From Lonicera japonica (Eukaryota > Streptophyta > Magnoliopsida > Dipsacales > Caprifoliaceae), in NCBI GenBank assembly GCA_021464415.1, contig JAKCWG010000239.1, forward strand, positions 1 to 64,000: a DNA stretch of 64,000 nt, written 5' to 3'. The notes under the pieces were generated by a model. It had not been told where the DNA came from. It worked only from the letters and a program-made list of their open reading frames with translations, and searched no databases. Positions 1-10,040 of the stretch are shown here, one piece after another. Numbering within the stretch: the first letter of the stretch is position 1; each line of letters begins with the position of its first letter. Both the position numbers and the translations under genes were made by a program.

Positions 1-590
1 TAAAATCTTAATTTATTTTATGCGAATAATGTAATGATATTTACTGTTGATGTGATAATATACTACACCTACTATATCATTTATCTAATTATACAAAAAG
101 GACATATTTATTCTCTGTGTACCTACACATAGTTTAGAGAGAGAATAAACAAAAATAATAATCGGAAATAGAGATAAAGTTGTCTCCGCGCTCAACACCA
201 CCACACCGACCACCTTACTCTCCGATAGTAACTACAAGAGAGGAAATTGTACTCGTTTCTCATCCAAATCATCATCATCATCTTCTTCTTCTTCTTCTTC
301 TTCTTTTTTTTCTAGATCTGCAATCGTAACAATATATAACTTTTGATCGAACCGTTGGATTTGGCTGATTTTTGGATATGTTGTTCGGAAGACAAAGTTA
401 TCAATATTGCGAGAAAAATTAAGACGATCAGAAGTCGTTTTGCTATCGAAATCGATCAATTTTGACAGCCCAGCGGGATTTGAAAAAAAAAATATGATTG
501 TAACTCTGTTTTTTTTATTTTTTTACGAACCCTACGTCGATACATATCTATATATATATATAAATAAATTGAGTGGATGTTGATCTCATC
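1..590. other. AT-rich intergenic DNA, no gene seen
   Basis: No coding feature is supported here. A trinucleotide run (CAT/CTT repeats, about 262-306) makes a short acidic reading frame on the - strand that I regard as an artefact. A TA-rich microsatellite lies at about 546-565, next to the palindromic array that follows. Confidence 0.6.
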
Positions 591-599
591 AATTTTGTT

Positions 600-1200
600 G
601 TTCTCTATTTTGTAATGGTGCTAAAATTATTTTAGCACCTTCTGATTTGTTGTTCAAGTGGTGTTATCTTATGGTTGTTGTTCAGAAGGTGCTAAATGCA
701 TTTAGCACCTTCGGGTTGTTGTCTAGATGGTGCTAAATGCATGTAGCACCCTTTGGTTACTGTCTAGAGGGTGCTAAATGTATTTAGCACCTTCTGGTTG
801 GTTGTGGTGCTTAATGTATTTAGCACCTTCTGGTTGCTGTCCAGAGGGTGTTAAATGCATTTAGCACCTTCTGGTTGCTCTCTAGGGGGTGCTAAATGCA
901 TTTAGTACCTTTTGGTTGTGGCGCTAATGCATTTAGCACCTTATTGTTGATGTCCAGCGGGTGCTAAATGCATTTAGCACCTTCTGGTTGTGGTGCTAAA
1001 TGCATTTTAGTACCCTCTGAGTTGCTGTCCAGGGGGTGCTAAACGCATTTAGCACCTTCTGGTTGCTGTCCAGAGGGTGCTAAATGCATTTAGCACCTTC
1101 TGGTACCTTTTGGTTGTAGTGCTAAATGCATTTAGCACCCTCTGGTTGCTGTGCGGGGGTGCTAAATGCATTTAGCACCTTCTGGTTGCTGTTGGTGTTA
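600..1200. repeat. Palindromic minisatellite array A
   Basis: About 14 copies of an inverted-repeat core, GTGCTAAATGCATTTAGCAC, each flanked by a further G/C pair, are separated by 15-25 bp spacers of the type TTCTGGTTGCTGTCCAGAGG. Copies vary by one or two bases (for example ATGTAT or TTTAGTACC). The core is self-complementary over its whole length, so each unit can form a hairpin or cruciform. The right flank (about 1195-1335) recurs, inverted, beside array B at 47.2 kb. Confidence 0.9.
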
Positions 1201-1335
1201 TAATGAGACGATATTATAAGGAAGGGTATTAGTGTCTTTTTTGTATAGTGTCCTTAATTTACACAGTTAATTTTTAAATGTCCTTTATAATTATATTATT
1301 ATTATAATGAGCCCTTATACCTAATTGCCTCATTA
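1195..1335 (+). repeat. Unique flank of palindromic array, shared with the 47.2 kb copy
   Basis: This 140-bp block ends in CCTTATACCTAATTGCCTC. The reverse complement of 47210-47350 reads almost the same, base for base. The array therefore belongs to a larger dispersed unit that has moved or been duplicated, not to a simple local expansion. No terminal inverted repeat or target-site duplication was recognised. Confidence 0.75.
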
Positions 1336-1560
1336 AAAAAAAGATAAAACAAGAAAAACATAAAATAAAAAAAATACTTATAAAATATATATTTAATAAT
1401 TATTTACTTTTTTAGACTAATTACTAATTTTTCAAATGCCGTGAGTTAAACATAAAATAATTTAAATTCGTAGGACTAAAAACTAAAATGCCCATAAAAA
1501 AAATGAGACATAATTTGAGGGTGAGTGTAATTTACTCGTAGTGATCCCTTTGGACCTAAG

Positions 1561-1877
1561 GCGTCGTTTGGTGCGGATTTTTAGTACTCGGGAAAGGAAA
1601 GGCGTTTTCTTTCCTTTGTTTAGTAAGCACAAATTCCGGAAAACACTTTTCCAAGAGAGGGGAAAGTAGGGGGTAAAACTATTCCTCCCAAAACACATGG
1701 GATTGATTTTCCATGTGATTTCCAAGCATTTATTACACAAATTTTAGGCAATAATACTCTTTCCTATATACTTTCCATGGTTTACCAAACACAAGAAAGG
1801 AAATTTGACAGAAAATTTACTTTTCCACCTCTATGAGAAAGATAAGGGAATTGATTTTCTTTCCGTGAACCAAACGA
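1561..1877. mobile_element. hAT-like MITE in the promoter of NLP gene 1
   Basis: The 317-bp insert is bounded by an 8-bp direct repeat, GACCTAAG (1553-1560 and 1878-1885). Its ends carry a short imperfect inverted repeat (TCGTTTGGT near the left end, ACCAAACGA at the right end). Paralogous promoters at about 15157 and 39800 run straight through this site without it, which gives empty-site support. No coding capacity. An 8-bp duplication is typical of hAT elements; the superfamily call is inference. Confidence 0.7.
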
Positions 1878-1885
1878 GACCTAAG

Positions 1886-2101
1886 TGAAACAGATCATCT
1901 TCACTGTTGACCCCTTTAATTAGAAAAAAAGTGGCATTGTTTTGCTTTTCACTTTTTTACTGATTTTCAAGTCTTCGTCGTTGAATATCACTCGCTTTGA
2001 AGTTACCCACTGCTTCATTTCTCTCTCTCTGTCTCACATTGAATTCGTTTCTCAAAAATAAAAGGCACAATAACAAGCAGCCGGAAGTAAATTCGACGAC
2101 G
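1886..2101 (+). promoter_or_regulatory. Promoter/5' leader of NLP gene 1
   Basis: This block is conserved upstream of the other copies (15157-15290, 39800-40100, 61936-62650). It contains a TTGACCCCTTT...AAAAAAAG stretch (1907-1931) loosely like the nitrate-responsive element recognised by NLPs, then a pyrimidine-rich leader (ACTGCTTCATTTCTCTC) just before the ATG at 2102. No unambiguous TATA box was fixed. Confidence 0.45.
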
Positions 2102-3097
2102 ATGGAAGCATCAAGCTATACAAAAGACGATTTCCTTAGAGATATGGCTCCTTTCAATCTGTCATACATGGATCCGAGAACTATAACCAATTTGTGGGTT
2201 TTCTGGAGTCAAGAAGGACAAGGTTGGCCTCTTACGAATGTAATTTGCTGCTATAATTTATGAATTAGTATATGAACTCCAAAGTGTGTCTATATATATA
2301 TATAAATAAAGGAGAATGTATCTCCCTATCTTCAAATACCAAAAGATATATCATACCTTTATTTATTTATGTATGATAATTAAATTACAGGTAATGATCT
2401 GGGTTCTGTTACAAACAACAATTGGAGGAATGTTAAAGATTACTTAAAATCTGCACTTTGCAACGCTGAATACAAAGACTGTGCCAATGTTTCTAATTCA
2501 GTTTTGGGCTCCCACTACTAGTACTAGTAGTACGATTGGGAGGCGTTGTGTCTTTACAACATCAAATCAACCTTTTAGTGTTTACAGAATTGAGAGAGGA
2601 GTTTGTGAGTACAGGAAGTATTGTGCCACTCTTGAATTTAATGTCTTCCAAGATGAAGATAAGTTAGTAGTTTAATTGGACGAGTCTTCAGGCGTAAAGT
2701 ACAAGCATCCACTGAAGAAGGTCATACTGCGAAAGACCATCAGGAGCGTGATTTTGCTCGCAAATGCGGTATAAGGAGATCTGTGTTTCTGCCCCTCTTC
2801 AAGCCTTTGAGCCAGTGCTGTTCTGGTGTACTTGAGATCGTACATACTTCCAAAAGTAGTGTCCTTTTTAATCATTCACTCAGCCTAGCCCAAGATATAT
2901 TTAAGGTTCGTGCTTCCTTAGTTCCATCTATTTTGATATTTTCCCACATTGAAAGAAAAAGACTCCTTGAAAGAAAAGGAGTGACTAATTAATTTGGGAC
3001 AGAGAGAGTAGTTAGTTGCCAATTTACATATGTAAGAAAATAATCATCTTTAGCCTGAATAAATGTGGATTGTAGACCTTAATAGTGAAATTGCTAA

Positions 3098-3410
3098 GGG
3101 CTTTTTTTGAGATACCGTCTAATATTAATTGCATATTTTGAAATACCACAGTGTTTTATAATTGTTTGAGTTACCCCTTGCAACCTAATGGGAGGCAAAC
3201 TCCTTCGTTAAGTTCCAGACTTCCAGGGGGTAACTCACAGGATTGTGGAAAAAAGGGTGGGAGTATATAATTATGCTATCAATACAGGGGGTACGTAAGT
3301 GCATAAGCAAGTAAAACCCTTATAATTATTTAGGGATACCCTGTTTTCATAGTCCTTTGAGTTACCCGGGGGATCTATTAATATGGGGTAGGGGTAACTC
3401 AAAAAAGCCC
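3098..3410. mobile_element. MULE-type MITE in intron 2 of NLP gene 1
   Basis: The 313-bp insert is flanked by a 9-bp direct repeat, AATTGCTAA (3089-3097, 3411-3419). Its terminal inverted repeats read GGGCTTTTTTTGAGATACC at the left and GGTAACTCAAAAAAGCCC at the right. Paralogous introns (41264, 43466) show the uninterrupted site. The 9-bp duplication points to Mutator-like elements. Non-coding. Confidence 0.85.
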
Positions 3411-5216
3411 AATTGCTAATAAGGATTCAAGCATTATTAGCAGCAGAGACTCTTAAAAGGGCTGAAAAAATGGCTCCAGTAAATACTTCTAAAACTAACT
3501 TTCTTTTTATTGCACAACTTGAAATCAAATTACATGGGTTATTAATGTAGTAATATATTATTGTTACATAAGCACTGTGCCATTTTCATCTTTGCTTCTA
3601 GGGAATATTGTCTTCATTTCAAAGTAAATTCAAGATTACTCTGTCACAATTTCTCTAAGTTAGCACTTCCCTTGCAGGAAGCAAACTTGAAAAAACCCAC
3701 CCCTCTCGAGTTGCTAGTAAGTTACATTACCTCTCTTTTTCTTCTTCCAAAATTTATTGTGTTTTGATCTTTGAAGCAATGTCTTATCTTGAAATTACTT
3801 GCATACATGCACCACAGGAAAGTACAGAAATAGAAGAGATCAATAAGGCGTTGCAAGTGGTGCGTACAACATACCAGTTACCCCTTGCTCAGATCTGGAT
3901 TCCTTGCTGTACTAGCACTGCCATGGCCTGTGTTGATAGCCCAGGCAAGCGCTGCCATTCCCCTTATTTAAGCTGCAGCAAAAACTTTTCATCATCTATA
4001 TCTTGGAATGGTGATGCATATTTCCATTGTAAGATGAAAGACTTCAACTATTGGTGTTGGAAGTATAATATTGGAAAGGGTCAGGGTATTGTTGGTAAGG
4101 CACTTTTATACGATAAACCTTGCTTCTGCAGGGATGTAACCCTACTCCCCACAGCTGAATACCCCTTATCCAAAGTTGCACGCGTGTATAAGTTAACTGG
4201 CTGTTATGCAATTTGGTTGCATAGTACTTGCGCTAAGAATCATGATTATGTGCTAGAGTTCTTCCTTCCCCCTTGCAACACAGTCTCTGGAGATCCAAAG
4301 ACACACTTGGAGATGCTATTTGCAACAGTGAAGAAGCAATTTCCCGGTTTTAAAATTGGTTCAGTGGGAGAGGAATCATGTGTAGAAGTTTCTGAAATTC
4401 CTGTCAATTATGATGAAGCTTATTCTGCTATGATATCCCAAACTACTAGCGTTCAACCTGTACCCAAATCCTTTGCAAATGAACGGAAAACAGTGCAGAA
4501 TGAAGTGGTATGTGAAACGGATATAGACGTTGGGTCAAATATTCTTGGTTTGGAACAAAATGGCATAGTTGTTTGTCATTCAGAGAAAACAGATGGAGAG
4601 CAATTGTTTGTCAAAGCTGCTATGAATGATGAACTAACCATGAATCTTCCACCCATGCCTGAATCTTTGCGAAATGAAAATGAAGTGGTGCAGCAACTAT
4701 CAGAGGACGAGCCAACCATGGAAGAAGCTGTTAGAAAGAATGAATTGAATGTTGCGATTGTAAAGCAAACCAGTGTGGCTGTTACATCTTCGGAGAGAAT
4801 ATTCAGCATAGCAGAGGCATCAGAGAGAGAATATAAAACAACTGAAATTACATTAAGTCGTGAGGTTCTCCCAAAACATTTTGGAAAGAAGCTTGACAAT
4901 GCTACACAGACACTTGCGGGTAAGTAGATACTTTAAGCACATGAAAGTTGTTTCATATTTATTTTCAACTTGTATACCTTTTTCTTCTTACATTACACAA
5001 AGAGATCTTGCCTGTTCTCCTAGTGTTAGCCTGTGAAAATAGTTTTTTTCTATGGATTCTTCCTCTCTTGCAGTTAGTAGATCTACAACGAAGAGCATGT
5101 GCAGACTCCATAAAATAGATGAGGGGCCACATCCGAAGAGAAAGAAGCATGATACCCCTTGTTTTCCCAGTGGCAATGAAGGAACTGAAAAGGGAAACCC
5201 CTTGTATTCTGACCCA

Positions 5217-6188
5217 CCTTCTAGGTCTGCCACAGCAGGTATCTCTCACAAAACAAGTAATTCTATACAAGAACAAGATGTGAGAACCGTGACCATAAAG
5301 GCAACACATGGAGATAATATTATTCGGTTTTCGCTCCCATTTTTATCAAGAAAGACGGATTTAGTGGAGAAAGTGACAACGAGGCTGTTTTTGAATGAAG
5401 GATCCTTTAATATCAAGTATCAGGATGAAGCGAAGAAGTGGATTTCAATTGCCTGTGATGAGGACCTGGAGAAATGTATTCGTACTTGGAAGGGAAAGAG
5501 TATAATCAAAATGTTGGTTGAGCCAATTACCAATCAAGCACCTTCTAGGTCAGCCACAGCAGGTATTTCTGATAAAACAAGTAATTCTATAGAAGAACAA
5601 GATGTGGGAACCGTGACCATAAAGGCAACACACGGAAATGATACTATTCGGTTTCAGCTCCCATTTTTATCAAGAAAAACAGATTTAGTGGAGAAGGTGA
5701 CAATGAGGCTGTTGTTGAATGAAGATTCTTTTAATATCAAGTATCAGGATGAAGCGAAGAAGTGGATTTCAATTGCCTGTGATGAGGACCTGGAGGAATG
5801 TATTCGTATTTGGAAGGGAAAGAGTATAATCAAAATGTTGGTTGAGCCAATTACCAATCAAGCACCTTCTAGGTCTGCCACAGCAGGTATTTCTGACAAA
5901 ACAAGTAATTCTATACAAGAACAAGATGTGGGAACCGTGACTATAAAGGCAACACATGGAAATGATACTATTCGGTTTCAGCTCCCATTTTTATCAAGAA
6001 AGACGGATTTAGTGGAGAAGGTGACAATGAGGCTGTTGTTGAATGAAGATTCTTTTAATATCAAGTATCAGGATGAAGCGAAGCAGTGGATTCCAATTGC
6101 CTGTGATGAGGACCTGGAGGAATGTATTCGTATTTGGAAGGGAAAGAGTATAATCAAAATGTTGGTTGAGCCAATTACCAATCAAGCA
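5217..6188 (+). repeat. Three in-frame 324-bp PB1 repeats in exon 5 of gene 1
   Basis: Units lie at 5217-5540, 5541-5864 and 5865-6188, each exactly 108 codons. Each holds a linker (PSRSATAGIS) and a complete PB1 fold: a basic first strand (TVTIKATHG) and an acidic OPCA-type motif (KYQDEAK...IACDEDLE). Units 2 and 3 differ at 3 residues, units 1 and 2 at about 12, so the last duplication is the youngest. The other copies in this window have one PB1. Confidence 0.95.
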
Positions 6189-6194
6189 CCTTGA

Positions 6195-7296
6195 ATCTGT
6201 CTGGTTTCACCTTTCATGTGTTTGACCAGTTTGTCTTAATGTCTATTAGTCTGTTCAGCACCTTCATTGTGTACTCAGTTTGAGTGACTTTTGTTTGTTA
6301 TACAATTAGAACCTAAATGATTCTAAGTTATATATGTGGTATTGGCTCTAGCTTTCAACTTGGTTTCGAGTAGATATGAGTCAAGGCCCGCCCATTCGGA
6401 TTACTAACAGGTTTACTGGACAAATATGTGTGCAGTAGAGCGTCTAACACCAGTAGCTAGTAAATGCAGAGCTGAAAGCTCTGCGAAACAGCCTTAAGAG
6501 CTGCAAAGGTAAAAGTTCTTTTACGTTTAAATTAGGAGTCAAGTTTTCCTTTCTTAGGATAAAATTAATGTACCAAATTTTAAGATTAGGCATTTTTGGC
6601 ATATTTCTTTTCTTTGTTAAGTTTCCCTCTTCTAGCAGCTAGGGAGAATATGGCCAATACGACTATTGTAATTTGCTGAGACTATCTTCAGTTTGCTAGA
6701 GTTTCACTTCCTTAAAAAGGTTTTGGTCATTTGGTGTAGTAATGTTAAAATAAAGGGCAGCGGAAGCAAGCACCCCTCTGCACAAGGCCGCAACTCTTTT
6801 CTTTAATAGTAATAGTAAAAAAAAAAAAATACAATTGCAGATTCCAAGAAGGTGTTTGTAGTCAAGTAACATTACTCGTTAATAAGAATTCAAGCGTCCC
6901 ACTTGAAACAACACCACGGCTTGTTCTCAACGCACAAATACAACCCACAAAACATGATACTGGGCATGGGCCAGCTTTGACGCCATTTTGGGGTGATAAC
7001 CCGGGTTGTTACATATGGTAATAGCCCATTACCGTTTGTGGTGGCCGACGATGATCAAAAATTATTTGTGTGACCCCACACAAATAATTAGTTTCATTGA
7101 ACCTATATAATAACTTCTGCTTGCTATTTATTGTGAGAACCCCAGTTGTTACAAAGAGATATGACTAACCTTGATTCGAGATAGGTGTGAAGTAAGAAAG
7201 TTGCGGCTACCAGTACCATATCCAAGTCTATCACTACAACAAAACAATAAACATTCTTTTAAATTTTACTTTATCATCCTATCACTGTTTAGTATA
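6195..7296. other. 3' flank of NLP gene 1
   Basis: No gene. The first 330 bp (through GAGCTGCAAAGGTAAAAG near 6500) match the sequence after the stop codons of genes 2 and 3 and include the likely 3' UTR. The block around 6750-6810 matches about 30310-30350 after gene 2, so downstream flanks were duplicated with the genes. Confidence 0.6.
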
Positions 7297-8012
7297 TCTA
7301 TATTATAAAATAAGGATTTTTGCAATAAAATAATAAATCAATCCAATATCCCATACACATACTAAACATATAAAAAAACATAACTCTTACATCTCTCTAC
7401 TTGTCTACAATACTTCTCTCTCATCAAATTTTTAAAAAACTTTAAATTCACGAATCCACCATTAATAAAATTTATACTACAAAATAGGATCCATTGTAAT
7501 TATTAAATTATGTATAAAAGAATTTCAAGAAAACTTATAAAACATTAAAACTATAATGGTATACCTAATGTATTTCTAACTTATTACTCATCTGAAGTAT
7601 TACACCATGATTAAAAGATACTGTGATAAAATAAAAAATACTAAAATATCCCAATTGGGTGGGTTTGAATCTAAACAGAGTCGAGTGCGGTTGGAATATT
7701 TTTTTACCATGGTCCAACCTACCTCAAGTATAATATTTTTTTTTCTTTTAATTACACTCATAACACTATTACCTTATAAAAGGGTCGATGCAAATTTAGG
7801 TCCAATTGTACAAGTAAGACCTATCTCGAGTGAGGATGGTTATATTTTTAGATGGAAAAGATTTTGTTTTTGCGAGACCTAATCCGTTGTCATCTCTAGG
7901 TAACGTACAATGATACACATCTTTGATTCTCACATTTTTCACGTAATTATATTTTACTAGAGTATTACTTTTTATTTTTTTTACCGTGGCAAATGGCACG
8001 GTTATACCCTAA
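7297..8012 (+). mobile_element. Non-autonomous Helitron
   Basis: It starts TCTATATTATAAAATAAGG directly after an A and ends with a short hairpin (CCGTGGCAAATGGCACGG), then TTATACC and CTAA directly before a T. A TC start, a subterminal hairpin, a CTRR end and insertion between A and T without a target duplication are Helitron hallmarks. 716 bp, no Rep/helicase coding. A small hydrophobic reading frame at about 7710-7882 lies inside and is probably chance. Confidence 0.6.
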
Positions 8013-8444
8013 TACATATACACACACACATATATATATATATATATATTTCTTTACCATATATTTATACATTTATCTTTACCTATTGGACATGCTGACA
8101 TCCACACCAGTTTCTCTAAAGAAAGTTTTCAAAATACTAAAAGAACCCCAATTGGATCTCATTTAAATAGTCCTCACACTCATAACACTATTGCAGTTTT
8201 CAATATTCAGAACAGGGGAATCTATAACATATTGTAATGGTTTCTTGGTTTGACATTAAAATGGTTGCAAGTGTCACAAAACAGCTTTGTGTGTCAGAAA
8301 ATCAGAATGACTTTCTGTACGTAATAGTTCCCATCAATATGGATCACAATGGTGAAAAGGAATGCAAGAAAGATCCAAGAAACAATCAAGGAAATGGTGA
8401 ATGTATTCAAAATAGAAGAACTACATCAATAGATCATTAAAGTT

Positions 8445-10040
8445 TTAAGGTCCTTTCATCACATTAGAAAAGTTTCGTAATTCAATTTTTCCTTCTTCAC
8501 TACTAGTAAACACAATCTCACAGACGGTTGAGCATTTTGGAAACAATGATACATTTTTGCTAATGTTCAACTGCTCTTCTGAAGACAAATCAGAATCGAT
8601 TTCCAGCTCCCTCAGAACTTTAGCACTCTTTAAAAAAAAAAAATCTAGTAATCTACCACATTGAGCTCATCCTCGTCCCCTGATAACCTTTTAAAGATAG
8701 GATAACAGACACTGAGTTTCACGTTTGATCATAAAAGACGTGAAATCTGGAAGGTAATTGTAATCCATAAACCCTTGCCATAACAGAAGCAACAAGAAAA
8801 AGTTTTCTTCTTTTTCCTTCCTGAGAAAAGTGTTACATCCCCTGATAGACTCATTCGAGTTGACAGGAATGGGATGGGGAGATTAGAACTAGCGACTTGC
8901 AGTTCACCCCATACAATGAAATTAGTTGTGGAAAGTGGAAATTGTTAATCACAACTTTAACTTACTCAAATGAATTAAAGAACTTCGAGGTTGGGAGTAC
9001 TTTCGAGCTAGTATGCCAAAAAATGCCACCCAGAGTAGTTGACAAGACCAAGCTTCAAGGTAGTCAAATTACAAAAAGTGGGTCTTATGAATCTCCAGGA
9101 CCATCGGATGGCCTGTATGCAAGACAGAAATAAACATTAACTCAATAGATGGATCATAACAAAGAGGAAAAAGAACAATTCGCAAACACTTCTGGGCAGT
9201 TACATGCAATGAATTATGTAATAAATATAGTGTTTCAATATTTGAGCAAGCGCAATGAACATATGCAATATCCTTATAATGGGATCTGTCAACTTGATTT
9301 TGAACCCAATTATTTCCAATGTCTATGTAAGCTTTACAAGGCAGCCGAGATTCTTGATTGTATAGTCATAAGCAATAGTATCCTCCCGGTAATGAAAGAG
9401 CTCAAGATTCGGGACATCAAGCACAACTTCATACTTCCCATCCCACTTACAATTAATTATCAACAAAAGCCTAAGTGTAGCACTAGATATTTTAAGAACT
9501 TCCAGTTCTTGAAAATCGCATCTCTCCAAACGGAACTCTAAAACAAAAACACACCCACTAATGAGACGTCGAAGCACTTCGCTGTTAGGAAACATAACAA
9601 AATCCAAGCAAATGCTCCTTCGATTTGGCAAAAAAACTGTACTGGGAACATCAAAAAGGAAACGCCAACCTATAGTATCGAACATCAAACTCCAGCATTA
9701 GAAAAACGAGTCGGGAAACAAAATAAAATCTTTGTTTTAATTATCAACATGAACAGTGAGTTCTCTAACATTCTTACGTAACGCTAAACAATACCACATA
9801 CTGAGATGCAAATAGGTATCACCATTTTCTTTATGCAATGTGATATAATCCCATTGACATTTAAAACTAAGTGAATAAATAAGCAGCGCATTTTTTGACA
9901 CAATGTTCAACACATTGTACATAAATTTAACGAAATCAAGGATCAAATCAGGGTTTTTGTTTGTGGGGATGTAATAGTAATGAGTCAAACACATTATACA
10001 TAATTTTTCTGCCTGATTATTCTCAGGGGATTTCGTTTTG
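8445..10040 (-). pseudogene. F-box/LRR/FBD protein pseudogene
   Basis: Read on the - strand, fragments of a plant F-box/LRR/FBD protein (an SCF ubiquitin-ligase adaptor family) follow one another in order. An LRR-start segment (NVLNIVSKNALLIYSL, ALRKNVRELTVHV; 9994-9737) comes first. Next is the leucine-rich core (LRRLISGC, LEVLKISSATL, DVPNLELFHY; 9688-9326), then a shifted frame with VKAYIDIGNNW (about 9325). After that come LTTLKL...NYSGWHFLA and TPNLEVL (about 9070-8985). The FBD end (LFPKCSTVCEIVF) has a stop at 8445-8447. At least two frameshifts and several stops separate the pieces, and no intact F-box start is visible. It points away from NLP gene 1, and a second copy follows NLP gene 2, so both were duplicated together. 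Confidence 0.75.

Larger units (their letters stand above)
2102..6194 (+). pseudogene. NLP gene 1: broken N-terminal exons, open 3' half with three PB1 domains
   Basis: NIN-like protein gene. Exons by comparison with the intact paralogue: exon 1 2102-2239, exon 2 2391-2905, exon 3 3678-3716, exon 4 3818-4919, exon 5 5074-6194. Exon 1 ends in phase 0, whereas exon 2 needs phase 1. Exon 2 has lost 2 bp near 2490 and 1 bp near 2663, so the first half of the sensor region (FTTSNQPFSVYRIERG, FLPLFKP, CCSGVLE) cannot be read through. Exons 3-5 are open and in phase: exon 4 encodes the second GAF-like half (LPLAQIWIPCC, GQGIVGKALLY, CYAIWLHST, DYVLEFFLPP) and the start of RWP-RK. Exon 5 finishes RWP-RK, but the signature is degenerate (EGPHPKRKK, tryptophan lost), then carries three PB1 copies. 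An in-frame ATG at 3779 inside intron 3 could start a 753-residue product with exons 4-5 if that intron is retained. Whether it is translated is unknown. Confidence 0.8.

Noticed and set aside
232..459. 75-codon - strand frame with an acidic run
   Set aside because: The run is produced by a CAT/CTT microsatellite; no family features and no splice context.
600..1200. CRISPR-like array of repeats and spacers
   Set aside because: Repeats are palindromic and variable, spacers are similar to each other, and the DNA is a plant nuclear locus.
1997..2101. Upstream ATG extending NLP gene 1 by 35 codons
   Set aside because: The extension is in the pyrimidine-rich leader and is not conserved in genes 2 and 3, which start at the ATG equivalent to 2102.
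4576..4899. 107-codon - strand frame under NLP exon 4, also seen in genes 2, 3 and 4
   Set aside because: It is a shadow of the conserved + strand coding sequence; its conservation follows from that exon.
7607..7882. Small secreted-peptide-like frame (hydrophobic N-terminus)
   Set aside because: It lies inside the Helitron, its start context is poor, and AT-rich DNA readily gives hydrophobic frames.
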